This document shows positions 10,316-26,557 of a DNA stretch of 64,000 nucleotides, piece by piece. The notes under the pieces were generated by a model. The model was not told the origin of the DNA. It did no database searches and saw only the letters and a program-made list of their open reading frames with translations. The stretch's first letter is position 1. Each line of letters starts with the position of its first letter. The position numbers and the translations under genes were made by a program. The stretch covers positions 22,448,404 to 22,512,403 of the forward strand of contig NC_079224.1 in the NCBI RefSeq assembly GCF_029633865.1, written 5' to 3'. This DNA is from Lampris incognitus. Taxonomy: Eukaryota > Chordata > Actinopteri > Lampriformes > Lampridae.

Positions 10316-11968
10316 TCCGCAGACGTTATCAGCCACCATCACCAGTGTCTGGACTCCATGGGGGGGGGGGGGGGTGGTATTATGCTGCTGCTCAGGGCGG
10401 ATGCCACTCTAGTACAACATTTCCCTGTTGAGTCTAAGCACCAAAGACTTTCTTGACACGTATTCATTTCTACTAAATCATCATTCATGATAAATAATCA
10501 TCCTTGCTTCATTCACTCTGTCCCTCCTGACTGAACTAATGGTATGTTAAACTTAGGCCTATAAGGCAGGGTATGTTTATTTTGTACAACCTGTAGAAAC
10601 AGGATCAAGAAGTTATTTTACTTTATGATTCATTATTTTGCTTGATCAAATGCAGCACGCAAACTGAGGTGTAATAATTTCCCCTGTGATTCAGTCTGTA
10701 TATGTCAGCAAAATGGTGCATCTAAACATTACCACGGTGAGTTATTTTGCACAACCAAATTCCCCCGCAGGCTATGCAACCATTGATTTGTCATTTACGA
10801 CTTTGTGTCAAGCAGCCTATGAGTTGGTTGGCTATATGGGACCCTTTAAAACATGGGTCAAGATTGATAGTATGCTATGCTGATATGTGAATAGATTTCT
10901 CACTTTGGTATATGCTGACACTGAGTTTGATAAGCTGGACCGAGAGCCCCAGTCGCTGATATTTTGTTGTTTTATTTGAAGAGAAAAGAGAAGACTCTTG
11001 AAAGAGAATCACCATGAAATATTTGAGACTTGGTAAAGGAAAGAGGAGGCCCAGCATCTCTACAGCCAACTGTGTTGAAACATATCCAGATGAAGGAATG
11101 ATGATTTTACCTTTCCAATGATATGAGATATGTGTATATTGAATTCATTAAGGGGTTCAGAATTTAATTTAAACTGTTAGATATGCAACTGTGGTTGTAA
11201 TACAAATGTAGGGTTAGGCGTCTAAAAAGTCCACTTCTTGCCTCTATAACAAGAAGAGAAAACCAACAGCAAAGAGAAATGCTCAGATTTCTGTGTTACA
11301 AGTATTTCTGCTAAAATATTAATGACTCAATTATTGGTTCGCAAGTGTGGATGCTACACTCCTTTGCAGTAAACTGAAGTTGCAATCATCTGAAAATGTA
11401 GACGAGAGACCAGCGAGGATCTGTACAGGACTCACAGTGCCACACTGTGCACGATCAGGAAAAATGCAGCTAGCAAAAAACTGGTTGTGTGCTTAAGAGA
11501 GGACATATCATTGGAACTGAAATAGCATAGCACATTACACATTCTATGGACATAGACGTGAATGTGGGACGACAGGATGTCTTTTATCAGGGGACCTTTT
11601 TACCCTCAAGTGGAAGCAAGTGCTTTTGAGTCCATCTACACTTTTTTACAATTTAGCGGCAACTTAAATATCACCGAATCTGGCCTGTGAATGAATGCCA
11701 TCCGACAAATAAACATACTAGAAGACCATGTCAGACTCAGAACAATTGTCTCAGATGTTCTCCATCCAATGCATTAGAACACCGGTAAACAAGTACCGCC
11801 TTCTTTGAAAAGCAAATTCCTAGACTTGACATGTCAACACATATTCAAATAGGGATGGTCTGGTCAATGGGTTTTCCATCTCTTGTCGAGATTTACATTC
11901 TTGGTTTGTTTGGGCACATGATGTCCCTACAAATGATGAAGAGGTCATGACAGGTGAATTGGACTGGA
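10316..11968. other. Non-coding region
   Basis: No gene or transposon recognised; a 13-base G run lies near 10361. Confidence 0.55.
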
Positions 11969-12058
11969 CATGTCAAGTCAAGTCAAGTTTTTTTGTATAG
12001 CCCAATATCACAAATTACAAATTTGCCTCGAGGGGCTTTACAGCAACATAATGTGATC
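11969..12058 (-). mobile_element. LINE L2-type tail fragment
   Basis: The segment starts with repeated GTCAA and reads on the minus strand as the AATTTGTGATATTGGGCTAT tail with AAACTTGACTTGAC, the L2 3' terminus seen at 7650-7690. It is a short 3' remnant. Confidence 0.6.
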
Positions 12059-12111
12059 ACTATACTGCACTAAATGCACAGTGATATACCCTATGGCATT
12101 GAACTGTATGC

Positions 12112-12430
12112 AAGAAGACAGTCATCTGGTCCTGGGTTCAAACCCCGGGGTTGTGCAACCTTGGGGGCATCCCAGGTCGTCCTCACTATGGAGTTTGCAT
12201 GTTCTCCCTGTGTCTGCAGTGGGTTTTCTCTGGGTGCTCTGGTTTCCCCCACCATCAAAAAGACATGTAATTTAGGGTTTATACTCCTGTCTATGCCCCT
12301 GACCAAGGCAATGGCAAGACAAACCGGAGCTGGTCCCCGGATTCTGCAGCTGCCCACTGCTCCTAGCTACACAGCTAGGATGGGTTAAATGCAGAGAGGA
12401 CTTTCCCCGCAGGGATTAATAAAGTATATC
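12112..12430 (+). mobile_element. SINE family B copy
   Basis: The B-box region (CCTGGGTTCAAACCCCGG) and the body, from GGAGTTTGCATGTTCTCCC to the GGATTAATAAAGTAT tail, are present. The first about 30 bases of the head are poorly conserved. The copy lies directly after the L2 tail fragment. Confidence 0.75.
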
Positions 12431-13929
12431 CAAATCAAAATACAAATTTAAAAAAAATCTACATCTTGCCAAGGCATGACTATGGCGTATTAAATGATCC
12501 AGCATGTATCTTCCCTGTCATTTTAACAACTAAGAAAAAAATATGTGTTGCTCTTTTTTGTGGTCCATTGTGCATCTAAAGATAATTTAATCATAGGTAA
12601 AACCTCTTAGGGAGATGAAGCACAATACAGTGCCGAATTGCTAAATTATGTAAATTGTAATAACTTCAAACGGGGGATCTAGATATAGAATACATTGTCA
12701 AAATCGAATTAATTTTTACAAAAGAAAAACAGCAACAGTGATAAATAAACCTCTCCTGGTGAAAGAGAAACAGACGAATTGTTCCAGCAGATTGAAAAGG
12801 ACAGAGCAAGTTTAAAATACACACTTTGTCTGACGGTATGAGCTGAATTAACTATGCTGCTATTACACCAAGGTCAACAGAGAGTAAGATCAAGTCTTAT
12901 TCTTTTATCTAATGGAGATTTTTTTATGTCAATACACACAGAACTTTAGAACGCTTAAAGCCAATAAATTGATTTGCACCAGAGTTTGATTAATTTATGA
13001 ACACATGCAAATTTCTGCTAGATTACATCATAGCTTTCGGAGCAGAATTGAAGGCCTTAGTACAAGGGTCAGCGGTCAACTACATTATCAGAAGGCATGG
13101 TATGAAGCATTGTATGAATATGAAGCCTTATTTATTTATTTATTTATTTATTTATTCATTTATCTGTTTGTTTATTTATTTGTTTATTTATTTTGTGTCA
13201 CCTTGATGATGATAAAGGAACTCAGAAGATATGCAAATTCCAGGGAGAGGGTTTTTTTTTTCATTATCTGGGTATTTGTTTATGGTCAAAATGCCTCCCG
13301 GTGGCTTGCAGACCATTTTGCCTTGCTGAATCATGTCATGTGCATGCCACTTGGTGCTGTACCACGACCATCTGTTTTGTCATTTTTCCAGAGATGCCTC
13401 TGAGAAAAACTCAGCTACTGCAAGTGCTTAATAAGAAACTTGGGAAATGTGTCTCACGCACAGTAGGTCAGTGCACACATTGATAAAAAGCCTTGCTTGA
13501 AAAAGTTAGTTTTGTGTTTGGAAATCTTATACTTCTCTAATCCTCTCCATCTCCCATTGATGGATGGCACCATAGTTTATCCATGAAAGTTTTGGACAAG
13601 ATGCCATAGGCAAAAGGTGATGAGGGAGGACACTCCTTAAATCACTGTCGAGCTCTGCAACAGACATGGAAGGATGCCCAGTCTCTCCCAAACAACAACA
13701 CTTTGCATGCTGATTTCCATATATTCCAGTCATGGCAGGGGGGCCGCGTATAGATTTGTCTCGTCACTTCACACTCCCTCATCTCCAAACAATCACAATT
13801 TCATCCGCACTCTGGCAGGACCTTATTTCTCTCTTTGCATAGAGGACGTGGCGATGGCAATAAAGTGAGGTACTTCAGATTTGATTGCAAGGGCTTTACT
13901 ATTTCAACAGGCTACATCTCACAGCAGCC
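12431..13929. other. Non-coding region with a (TTTA)n tract
   Basis: A degenerate TTTA microsatellite lies at 13128-13195. No coding region is supported. Confidence 0.55.
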
Positions 13930-15278
<1,349 letters not shown>

Positions 15279-16110
15279 CTGTTTCAACCTCACAGGCTCT
15301 CAGCAAGGCCCATGACCTTCTCCAAATCTCCAGTCTGTCTGTCTGTTAGTTCACCGTGGACACCTGGTCCATCCCATACTACCAGCACCTTAACTGTAGC
15401 AGAAACATTTGTCAGGCTTTTGCCCACCTGCAAGATTCAGTAGTCAGATACAGGTCATGAGAGGCTGAGATTTGTTCTTTATCGCATCTGAGTTATGTTT
15501 AGGTTTAAAATCCCTGTACAGAGAAAGATATTGTGCTTATCACTCAATGTGCTTTTCATTCTCTGTTTGTGCTTTTAATTCATCTGCTAATTTATTACTC
15601 AAAGTAATGCCTTATTATAAATAGTATTATTAACATTTTTCTAATGAGATTTGGTCTAATCAATATAAATTTGAAAAAAAAAGTTCTGACCGTTCAAAAT
15701 GTTCTTTGAAATAAATGTACGAGTCTATTGTTAGACTTCTGTCTCAGGCTTCAGCTGAGAAAGCTCTAATTTACTTGTCTATTACATCGAGCTGTCTGAA
15801 ATCTTCCCTCCAAATAAGACCAAATGATGAGTGACATACTGGCATTTGGGTGCGGTCATTTTGAATGGCATGCAAAATACTTAATCTGTTAGCCATCAGT
15901 GTCCATGAAGTATGTGCTTATATAGTTGGAGGTCAAAACAAACACCAGATGGCAACAGCGTCCTTTCTGCAAAACCTGTCGATGAGGCTACAGCTCCAGA
16001 GTAAGGAGCAACCTGACACAGCTAGCCTTCTCTCATATTGTGTGGTTTGTTTGTACAATCCTCTAACTGAATTCAGTGTAATTAGGTTAGGGATACATAG
16101 TGGTGCACCA
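15279..16110 (+). other. 3' untranslated region and downstream flank of the RGS21-like gene
   Basis: An AATAAA signal lies at 15710-15715, about 430 bases after the stop codon, in AT-rich sequence. No other gene is seen. Confidence 0.5.
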
Positions 16111-16116
16111 CCATAC

Positions 16117-16785
16117 TCAGGAATCAGGAACACTTTATTTGTCATTTCATTTTATGCACTTTCGTATATGAAATGAAACAAAATATCATTTCCCCAGCCC
16201 ACTGCAGTGAAACACAAAGACAAAAACAGATACCCAAACTACAAGAACACATATATCCAAACTAAAAAAAACTACAAAGCTACAAAAACATATATATATC
16301 CAACATATCAAAAAAGACTTCTTTTTTTTTCACTGTCCAAGAGAATGAACACCAGCCAGAATGACTGTCGGAACTGCATGGGCTAGCAGTTAGCTTAGCC
16401 TGCCCCGCTTCTGGGTCCTATCAGACCGCCCTTGGTGTTTCCTCTTCGGGCGCAGCTCCGGGCAGGGCCATGGTCCTTGGGCCCACCAGACCAGGCTACC
16501 TCAGCCGATCCAATGCCAGCTCTCCCAGCCAGACGCCCCCAACACACCTCTCCAAACTCCACACAACGACACCAAAAACACAGTCAACGCCAGGTGAGGC
16601 CGCTGCCAGACCGCCCTTGGTGCCATCGGAACCGCCGGTCCGCATGGGCCAGCAGCCAGCCTAGCCTGCCCTGCCTCCGCATCCCGTCAGACTCCCCCCG
16701 GTGCTTCCTCTTCGGGTGCAGCAACAAAGAGAGAAAACTGAAGTTGTTTGGAAGGGGAACTGTGAAGGAGGATTGAGGTGGGGGT
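16117..16785. repeat. Unclassified interspersed repeat, copy 1
   Basis: The repeat begins GGAATCAGGAACACTTTATT, then an A/C-rich stretch (CAAAGACAAAAACA, CATATATCCAAAC), then CACTGTCCAAGAGAATGAAC, and then a GC-rich part with CAGACC and CTCCCAGCC. The same order appears at 17646-17807 plus 19450-19735. It resembles the 3' end of a retroelement on the minus strand, but I cannot name the family. The GC-rich end contains an internal duplication (near 16380-16500 and 16600-16710). Confidence 0.65.
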
Positions 16786-17645
16786 GGGGAGATGCACTTT
16801 TGGGACATTTACAATGGGTTTCATTGTGTCTTTTGCAATTTAGCAAATAATTCACAATGGAAACGTATTTTTGAGTCATTTGTAGAGTGCCATTTTCCAT
16901 TTCAACCCTTACGGCGAGAGCTAGTCAAATTTTGGACCAGATATAGAGCAGACTACATGTTGTTTTTACATGTTTACATAACCAATGCAAATCAAGACAA
17001 GATATGATGTATTCAAACACACCTCCCTTTACATTTCAGGTACATTAACCTTGACACAATAAAAAATAATCCCCTATGAAGGATCCTTTTTAAAAAGGGA
17101 ACTATAGCTGTGGAATAGACATTGTATGAAAAGCTTATGAAGAGCATAATGTGTTATTCAGATACACGCAAATATAGATATGTGCAAGTATTATGCAGTT
17201 CATTAGCAATCATTTTAAAAGGGACCTGCATGCTAAATTCACATTTGTCTGTGCTGGAATTCACTATAAGTGCTGGTGAGTTTTATTCATGGGCTGTCAA
17301 AGGGAAGAAAATGATAATATTGTGCTTACAAGTGTGTGAGATAGGATGTGTTGTTTTACCTTTGGTTCGGCAGGCCTCAACCTGACAGTGTCTAATGTGT
17401 CTGTTAGGTTTTGCCATGGGGGAGGTGGAAGCAGTCGGAGCCAGGTTTCATTGGCTGAACATTTTGTTCTACTTGCTTTGTTAACAGTGTTTATTCTCAG
17501 ATGTGTGGCAGTTGTGCATGGCAGGGGTGTCTCGGCATTTGTACAGACTAAACCGAAACTTCCTATGGTGACAACATTGGATGGCGTTTTTTGGTTCGCA
17601 TCCATCTCATTATGGGTGAAGATTTGTTAGTCTAAAGGAAAGGCA
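16786..17645. other. Non-coding region
   Basis: No gene or known repeat recognised. Confidence 0.5.
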
Positions 17646-17807
17646 GGACTCAGGAATCAGGAACACTTAATTTGTCATTTCTGCTGGAGGAAACAAAATA
17701 TCACAGCCCACAGCAGTGCAACACAAAGACAAAAACACAAAACTACAAGCACTACAAGAACACATATATCCGAACTAACACATATATCCACACATATAAC
17801 ACATATA

Positions 17808-19027
17808 CACTCACCGGCCATTTTATTAGGCACACCTGTCCAACTGCTCGTTAACGCAAATTTCTAATCAGCCAATCACATGGCAGCAACTCAATGCATT
17901 TAGGCATGTAGACATGGTCAAGACGATCTGCTGCAGTTCAAATCGAGCATCAGAATGGGGAGGAAAGGGGATTTAAGTGACTTTGAACGTGGCATGGTTG
18001 TTGGTGCCAGACGGGCTGGTCTGAGTATTTCAGAAACTGCTGATTTACTGGGATTTTCACGCACAACCATCTCTAGGGTTTACAGAGAATGCTCCGAAAA
18101 AGAGAAAATATCCAGTGAGTGGCAGTTCTGTGGGTGAAAATGCCTTGTTGATGCCAGAGGTCAGAGGAGAATGGCCAGACTGGTTCGAGCTGATAGAAAG
18201 GCAACAGTAACTCAAATAACCACTCATTACAACCGAGGTATGCAGAAGAGCATCTCTGAACGCACAACACGTCGAACCTTGAGGCAGATGGGCTACAGCA
18301 GCAGAAGACCACACCGGGTGCCACTCCTGTCAGCTAAGAACAGGAAACTGAGGCTACAATTCGCACAGGCTCACCAAAATTGGGCAATAGAAGATTGGAA
18401 AAACGTTGCCTGGTCTGATGAGTCTCGATTTCTGCTGCGACATTCGGATGGTAGGGTCAGAATTTGGCGTCAACAACATGAAAGCATGGATCCATCCTGC
18501 CTTGTATCAACGGTTCAGGCTGGTGGTGGTGGTGTAATGCTGTGGGGGATATTTTCTTGGCACACTTTGGGCCCCTTAGTACCAATTGAGCATCGCGTCA
18601 ACACCACAGCCTACCTGAGTATTGTTGCTGACCATGTCCATCCCTTTATGACCACAGTGTTCCCATCTTCTGATGGCTACTTCCAGCAGGATAACGCGCC
18701 ATGTCATAAAGCTCGAATCATCTCAGACTGGTTTCTTGAACATGACAATGAGTTCACTGTACTCAAATGGCCTCCACAGTCACCAGATCTCAATCCAATA
18801 GAGCACCTTTGGGATGTGGTGGACCGGGAGATTCGCATCATGGATGTGCAGCCAACAAATCTGCAGCAACTGCATGATGCTATCATGTCAATATGGACCA
18901 AACTCTCTGAGGAATGTTTCCAGTACCTTGTTGAATCTATGCCATGAAGGATTAAGGCAGTTCTGAAGGCAAAAGGGGGTCCAACCCGGTACTAGCAAGG
19001 TGTACCTAATAAAGTGGCCAGTGAGTG
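17808..19027 (+). mobile_element. Tc1/mariner-superfamily transposon with DD36E spacing
   Basis: This 1220-bp element has inverted ends (CACTCACCGGCCATTTTATT left; complement of CACTCACTGGCCACTTTATT right). TA duplications lie at 17806-17807 and 19028-19029. The transposase spacing suggests the DD36E (Incomer) group of mariner-like elements. The ends differ by a few bases and the gene has premature stops, so it is an inactive copy. Confidence 0.92.
17955..18995 (+). pseudogene. DD36E mariner-type transposase with two premature stops
   Basis: The N-terminal helix-turn-helix (SDFERGMVVGARRAGLSISE) and second helix (LLGFSRTTISRVYREC) are present. The catalytic core keeps its three acidic residues ([30 protein letters not shown]), with 36 residues between the second aspartate and the glutamate. 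The frame is interrupted by TGA at 18135 and again at 18945, after which the last 15 residues (ending GGPTRY) read to TAG at 18993. Both TGA codons stand where arginine (CGA) would be expected, a likely CpG decay. No frameshift is needed to read the rest. Confidence 0.9.
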
Positions 19028-19033
19028 TATATC

Positions 19034-19395
19034 CATGGGCAGCATGGTGGCCCAGTGGTTAGCGCTGTCGCCTCATAGCAAGAAGGTCCTGGGTTCGAAC
19101 CCTAGGGTTGTCCAACATTGGGGGTCATCCCAGGTAGTCCTCTGTGTGGAGTTTGCATGTTCTCCCCATGCCTGCGGTGGGTTTTTGTCCAGGTGCTCCG
19201 GTTTCCCCCACCATCAAAAAGACATGCATGTTAAGGTTAAAGTCCTGTCTGTGCCCCTGACCGAGGCATGGCAAGACGAACTGGAGTCAGTCCCCGGGCG
19301 CTGCACGGCAGCTGCCCACTGCTCCTAGCTACACAGCTAGGATGGGTTAAATGCAGAGGAAGAATTTCCCCAAGGGGGATTAATAAAGTAGTAAA
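19034..19395 (+). mobile_element. SINE family B, nearly complete copy
   Basis: The tRNA-like head (GCATGGTGGCCCAGTGGTTA, then a GGGTTCGAACCC B box) is followed by the body with GTGGAGTTTGCATGTTCTCC and AAAAGACATGCATG. The tail GGGATTAATAAAGTA runs into a CA repeat. This is the clearest of the copies here and serves as the reference for 9908 and 12112. Confidence 0.85.
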
Positions 19396-19396
19396 A

Positions 19397-19448
<52 letters not shown>
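19396..19448. repeat. (CA)n microsatellite
   Basis: About 25 CA units directly after the SINE tail. Confidence 0.97.
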
Positions 19449-19453
<5 letters not shown>

Positions 19454-19735
19454 CGTATATACATATATATCCAACAAACTAACACATATATCCAAACTAA
19501 ACAACAAAAAAAATCACTGTCCAAAAGAACAAACACCAGACAGGATGACTGTCAGTACTGCCTGTCTGCATGGGATAGCAGCTTGCTTAGCCTGCCCTGC
19601 ATTTGCATCCTGTCAGACCACCCTCTTTGGGAGCAGCTCCAGGCAGGCCCGCGGTCTGAGCCCACTGGATGAAGCAGACCAAGCTCTCCCAGCCGATCCA
19701 GCTCTAGCTCTCCTCTCTCTACGTAAGAAAGTCTA

Positions 19736-20826
19736 CTTTAATCTCATCCATGTGCCAATGGTTGCATGCAATTACAGTATCAGAAAAACAAATGTTCTGG
19801 TCCAATATGGCGGTTCAGACACAAACAGAACCCAGTATATAGGATGGAGGTGATGCACGCACCATGCCTTAAAAAAAGAAAGTATGAATTTTATTTAATA
19901 TTTCAAAAACCGTTATACCCTCACTGCGATACCTTTTCAAGTAAATCTATATTGCTATTCCACTAAAGACACCTGCCGTTAATCATTACTGTAAACCGGT
20001 AAAAATGTTGCGGCAACCTGAGCTGCAGATGTTACCGTACAGACACGAGGGAACACCCTAACATTGCAATGAGAGGATGTGGTCATACCCTTTTTTCTTT
20101 TTTTCTTTTTGAAATTAGAATCACCAATTAAATCTGAGACGGTAAAGGTCATTGGTGAAATGTGCTTGATTCAGTTGAACTCTCTGCGTTTCATCGTTTG
20201 TCTTTATTTACGTTAGTCTGACCTTTCGTGGCGAGGATGATGTTGCACTGAATGATGCAGAACAGCAAAGTGGAAGTGAAAGACGAATGCATGTCATGTG
20301 TTACTTTCTGTCTGGTTTCATCTGTAAAAGTTCAATTGGCTTTTGTGTAGTTCCCAGTGAGCACTGATGCCATCCAAAGCTTAAATGAGACAACTTACAC
20401 CCTTTGTGCAACTCTTTTTTGTTTATTTTTCTTTTTTTAACTACTTTATTCACTCGATCACATAAGTTAGGTTTGCTTGTCCTAGCAGGTGAGATTATCA
20501 CAAATTTCATGATATCATGCGCTGGAAACTCACCGCTGTCTAAAATACACGTTACTTCCAGCAGATGAAATGTTTTTAAATAAGCAGACAATGGCATTGG
20601 TTCTTGAACACAACTGGGACATGGGATGATGCTTGTCATTTGCATATCTGATACTGAATTTTCCATTGACCCATTTGCAATTTGCATGTGTAGACAGCAA
20701 AACCAAACAAGTGATGACATGGATAGGTTTTAGGAGCTATACTACTAACGGATGGCCATAACGCCACTCTGATCCAGAGAGCGTCACCCCAAGCTTCCTC
20801 TATTTCTGTGGTTAGTTCAGAGCCGT
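19736..20826. other. Non-coding region upstream of the RGS13-like gene
   Basis: No gene or known repeat recognised. Confidence 0.5.
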
Positions 20827-20867
20827 TTGGTGACGCCACTGGCAAACCTCAGAGCAGACTCTCCCCC

Positions 20868-20878
20868 TCTTTATAACG
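20868..20878 (+). promoter_or_regulatory. Possible TATA box of the RGS13-like gene
   Basis: TTTATAAC at 20870-20877 lies about 140 bases before the preferred start codon. Placement, not a measured transcript, supports it. Confidence 0.35.
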
Positions 20879-21009
20879 TGGTGCTGACAAAAATGATCAG
20901 ACAGACAGACGCATCGTGTCGGCTGAACATCCGCGAACTTCTCACGCCTCATTTTCAAGGAGTAGCCCAGAATGCGTACTTAGGACCCTCATGGTGCGAC
21001 GTCTTCATC

Positions 21010-23357
<2,348 letters not shown>

Positions 23358-24540
23358 AGATGACTCCAGAGACACCTGTGCTGTATGGTCCAGACTGTTG
23401 GCTGAGCTGGGCCGTGGACTGCCATTGCCACGTGTCGCTGTCTGGAAGCAGCTATAAATTGGGGTGAATTCATTGGGCGTGTGTGCATGTCCTGAAACCA
23501 CCGGTGGTGATTTCTTGGACTACTATTGGGGTCGCCCACAGCAATAGTAGCCGCATATGATTGGCTGGGTGTGTTTCTTAAGTTTGGAGAAAAAAACTGA
23601 ACATCACCAATTCTGGGGTCACCGAGTATGTACCAGAGATGCCAAGATTATACGAGATTGCGAGGGACTTTCCATTTCAGACGCATGGGGAAGTATATCT
23701 GGTACAAACAAAACACCCTCCAGGCAGCGAGCGCTTTGAGTGCATGAGTTAATGCCTGCAGCTGCGTGTTATCTTTGGGTTCGCGTCATCTCTGTAAAGT
23801 AGCTGATGAGGAGTTACTATTTTCAGCTGAGAAATGTCCATGTACAAAGCGATTAATTTAAAAACTTTCTGAAATATTCACAATACATTATAACTAATCC
23901 GTTATAAGCTAGATGTTGGTGAAAACCTGCCGCATGTGTTAATAACTGAATATGCATGTAAAAAAATGAAGGGGTTTTACATATTTAATAAAATGTTGAA
24001 CATGCTCTGAAATAAACCACCTGATTAACTTGTAACCAATTTAATTACAAGTACCTCTCTAGACTGTTTCTCATGCACACACACACACACACGCACACAC
24101 GCACACACACACACGCACACAGGCATAAGGGGTCAATATTTTACTCAACATATGTCCAGGAGTAAAGCAGCATATGTCTAACACATATGCACACACACTA
24201 CATTACTGCACATGTAGTAGAGTAGGTTTAACAGATATTATTACTATGCAAGCAACAGCAAGAATAAGCCTCACAAGAATAATATCTCACACAGGGTAAC
24301 AACCTACCACACCCGGTGTCTGTCAGTGTTCATGATATAGAAACGCTGGTAAATGTAACAAATTCACTTTCTACACTGCTCCTAAGTGGTATCATAATCT
24401 ATATACTATGCCACTGATGAGCAATGAAGATCAACTAAGCCAGAGAAGGCCATGTGAAGGCCAGAGGAGAGCAGATTACACTTCATATAGGTGCAAATAC
24501 TGCATGTCTTGCTTAGGGCTGCAGAGGCAGTTTACATTAC
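23358..24540 (+). other. 3' flank of the RGS13-like gene
   Basis: AATAAA at 24011-24016 is a candidate polyadenylation signal. A CA repeat lies at 24076-24120. No other gene recognised. Confidence 0.5.
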
Positions 24541-24660
24541 ATTACAGTCATTTAGCCGACGCTTTTATCCAAAGCAACTTACAGTAAGTGCATTTAACAT
24601 AGGGAATCGGGAGAACTACTAGTCATCAGAGGTCATAAGTGCATCTAAACAAGCATCTGA
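24535..24660. repeat. Short interspersed repeat with GCTTTTATCCAAAGC motif
   Basis: TCATTTAGCCGACGCTTTTA followed by TCCAAAGCAACTTACAGT is a motif repeated through many fish genomes as a SINE end. A related end lies at 42950-42980. I see only about 120 bases. Confidence 0.5.
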
Positions 24661-24816
24661 GAGCAAAACCAGAGCTTTACCCATCCTGTCTGTCGTTCAT
24701 TGACATGGCTTATATTTCATCCCTGAAATGAAACCATCAAACTGTCAAAACACTGTTCTCCTTAGAAAATTCTTCCTGGTGGAGATGGTGAATCCTCTGG
24801 AACTACGTATAGTTCC

Positions 24817-25083
24817 ATCCATCCATCCATCCATCCATCCATTATTTAAGCCGCTTATCCCAGTTGGGGTCGCGGGACGCTGAAGTCTAACCCAGCAGTC
24901 ATTGGGTGGCAGGTGGGGAGACACCCTGGACAGGCCGCCAGTCCATCACAGGGCTGACACACACACACCTAGGGACAATTTACTATGGCCGATTCGCCTG
25001 ACCTACATGTCTTTGGACTGTGGGAGGAAACCGGAGCTACATATACATATACGTATACGTACGTATACGTACGTATATGTACG
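24817..25083 (-). mobile_element. 5'-truncated SINE with (GGAT)n tail
   Basis: On the minus strand the element reads TTTCCTCCCACAGTCCAAAG, then a TGATGGACTGGCGGCCTGTC block, then GGGATAAGCGGCTTAA, and ends in GGAT repeats. This is the 3' part of a common fish SINE type. It is flanked by an 18-bp direct repeat, GGAACTACGTATAGTTCC at 24799-24816 and the same with one change at 25084-25101, so it is a genuine retroposition event. CA and ACGT repeats occur inside and at its right end. Confidence 0.8.
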
Positions 25084-25101
25084 GGAACTATGTATAGTTC
25101 C

Positions 25102-26557
25102 CTTGATGAATTTCCATTCAAACCCAATGAAAATGTTTTTATTTCAGTAGGGGTGACAACTCCTCTGCGGGGGTGGGGGGGGGTCCCACTCTATCACTGT
25201 CACAAAAGAGAAATAAATAAATTTAGAAAAATTAAAAATATTAAAAGCCCAACATTGTGTTGGGACAGTGACTGTTGAACAAAACATCTGTGTGTGGGAA
25301 TAAATGAACTGCTGACATTAGTGACATGGACATACAACAAAGAATAAGATGGCACGGTGGAAGGGCTGAAGTTCAACTCAGTGGTCTGAGAGGCCACAGG
25401 CATGAGCCGATAGCCATTTTTGGTTATATTATCTCCTGTGATGGTCTTCTTTCCCCAGAGGTTACAGAAGGAAATGTGAAAACTTCTTTTTTTTTCTTTA
25501 CCAAAAGAAAATTTCAGCAAAGTAAGAAGGTCCTATTTGTTTTTTGCAAGGCAAACCATTTGCAGGTTTTCTCAAAGTGTTACTGAGGTACCAGATTCAG
25601 ACGGTTGGACCACACACCACCTGATTTGTCACCATTTCCTTGTTTGCAGTTTTCATTTGTTAGCAACCAGATCGCCCAGCGATAAGACAGTCACATGACT
25701 ATCTGAGGTCAGACATGATTCGGTCGAAGGGTTGGAAACTCATCAACAGAGGCAGGATGTGCGAGTTTCTTACAAAGCACATGATAGAAATCTTAAAATC
25801 ATTGATAAAATGAATGCATGCTAATGACGTTGAGGATGTCAGCTATATTGACAAGTGCGCATTAGTCAGGAATTAGCACAAGGGTTTATACTTAATCATG
25901 TGACAGACAATTTATTTTAAGGCCTGTGAGAATAGATGCGAAAACTGAAGTGTGTCATGAGACAAATGGCATCCTCTTTCAACCACATGGATTACTGTTT
26001 GGTGCCGCTGGGTTATCTAAACAAAGGAAGCTTTTTTTCTTCATGCCATTTTAGAAGAAGGTGAAAATTTCCCATAGCTGAAGAAAAAAAACAGCTTCCT
26101 CCAAATAGTATCTTTTATAGTAAAACACGTGTTTTAACTCCTCTCGCCTCCTCTTTGGTACAGACAACAAGCTCACTTTTGTATGAATGAATTATTTTTC
26201 AAGATGGGCTAATGAGAGAAAAGTTGAGTTTACGTTGATATAGTGCACAACTTTAATATTGCACAGTGGTTTGATGTGGTCCAGCGATGCATGAAGACAA
26301 GGGAGAAAAAAAAAGGAAAGCATATATTTTGTTACCTTCCTTTATTTTGTGATTTCCTTTTTAAGCCGAGTCAAGAATATTTGCAGAGCCCTAAATCACT
26401 GTTTCTCTCAGAAGGCTGTGTAACAGACCACCACAAGCTCTATCACTGAAAAGACGGGGTATGAGCGAGATAGATACACACTAGGCAGACTCATAAACTC
26501 GCAGCAATCATGTAGACAAACAGATAGTGGGTTAAACGGGTGTAAAAAGCTTTCTCG
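25102..26557. other. Non-coding region
   Basis: No gene or repeat recognised apart from a G run near 25177. Confidence 0.5.

Larger units (their letters stand above)
17646..19735. repeat. Unclassified interspersed repeat, copy 2, interrupted
   Basis: The left part (17646-17807) and right part (about 19450-19735) match successive parts of the repeat at 16117-16785. Between them lie a mariner (17808-19027), a SINE (19034-19395) and a CA microsatellite. The second copy was therefore in place before these insertions. Confidence 0.65.
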
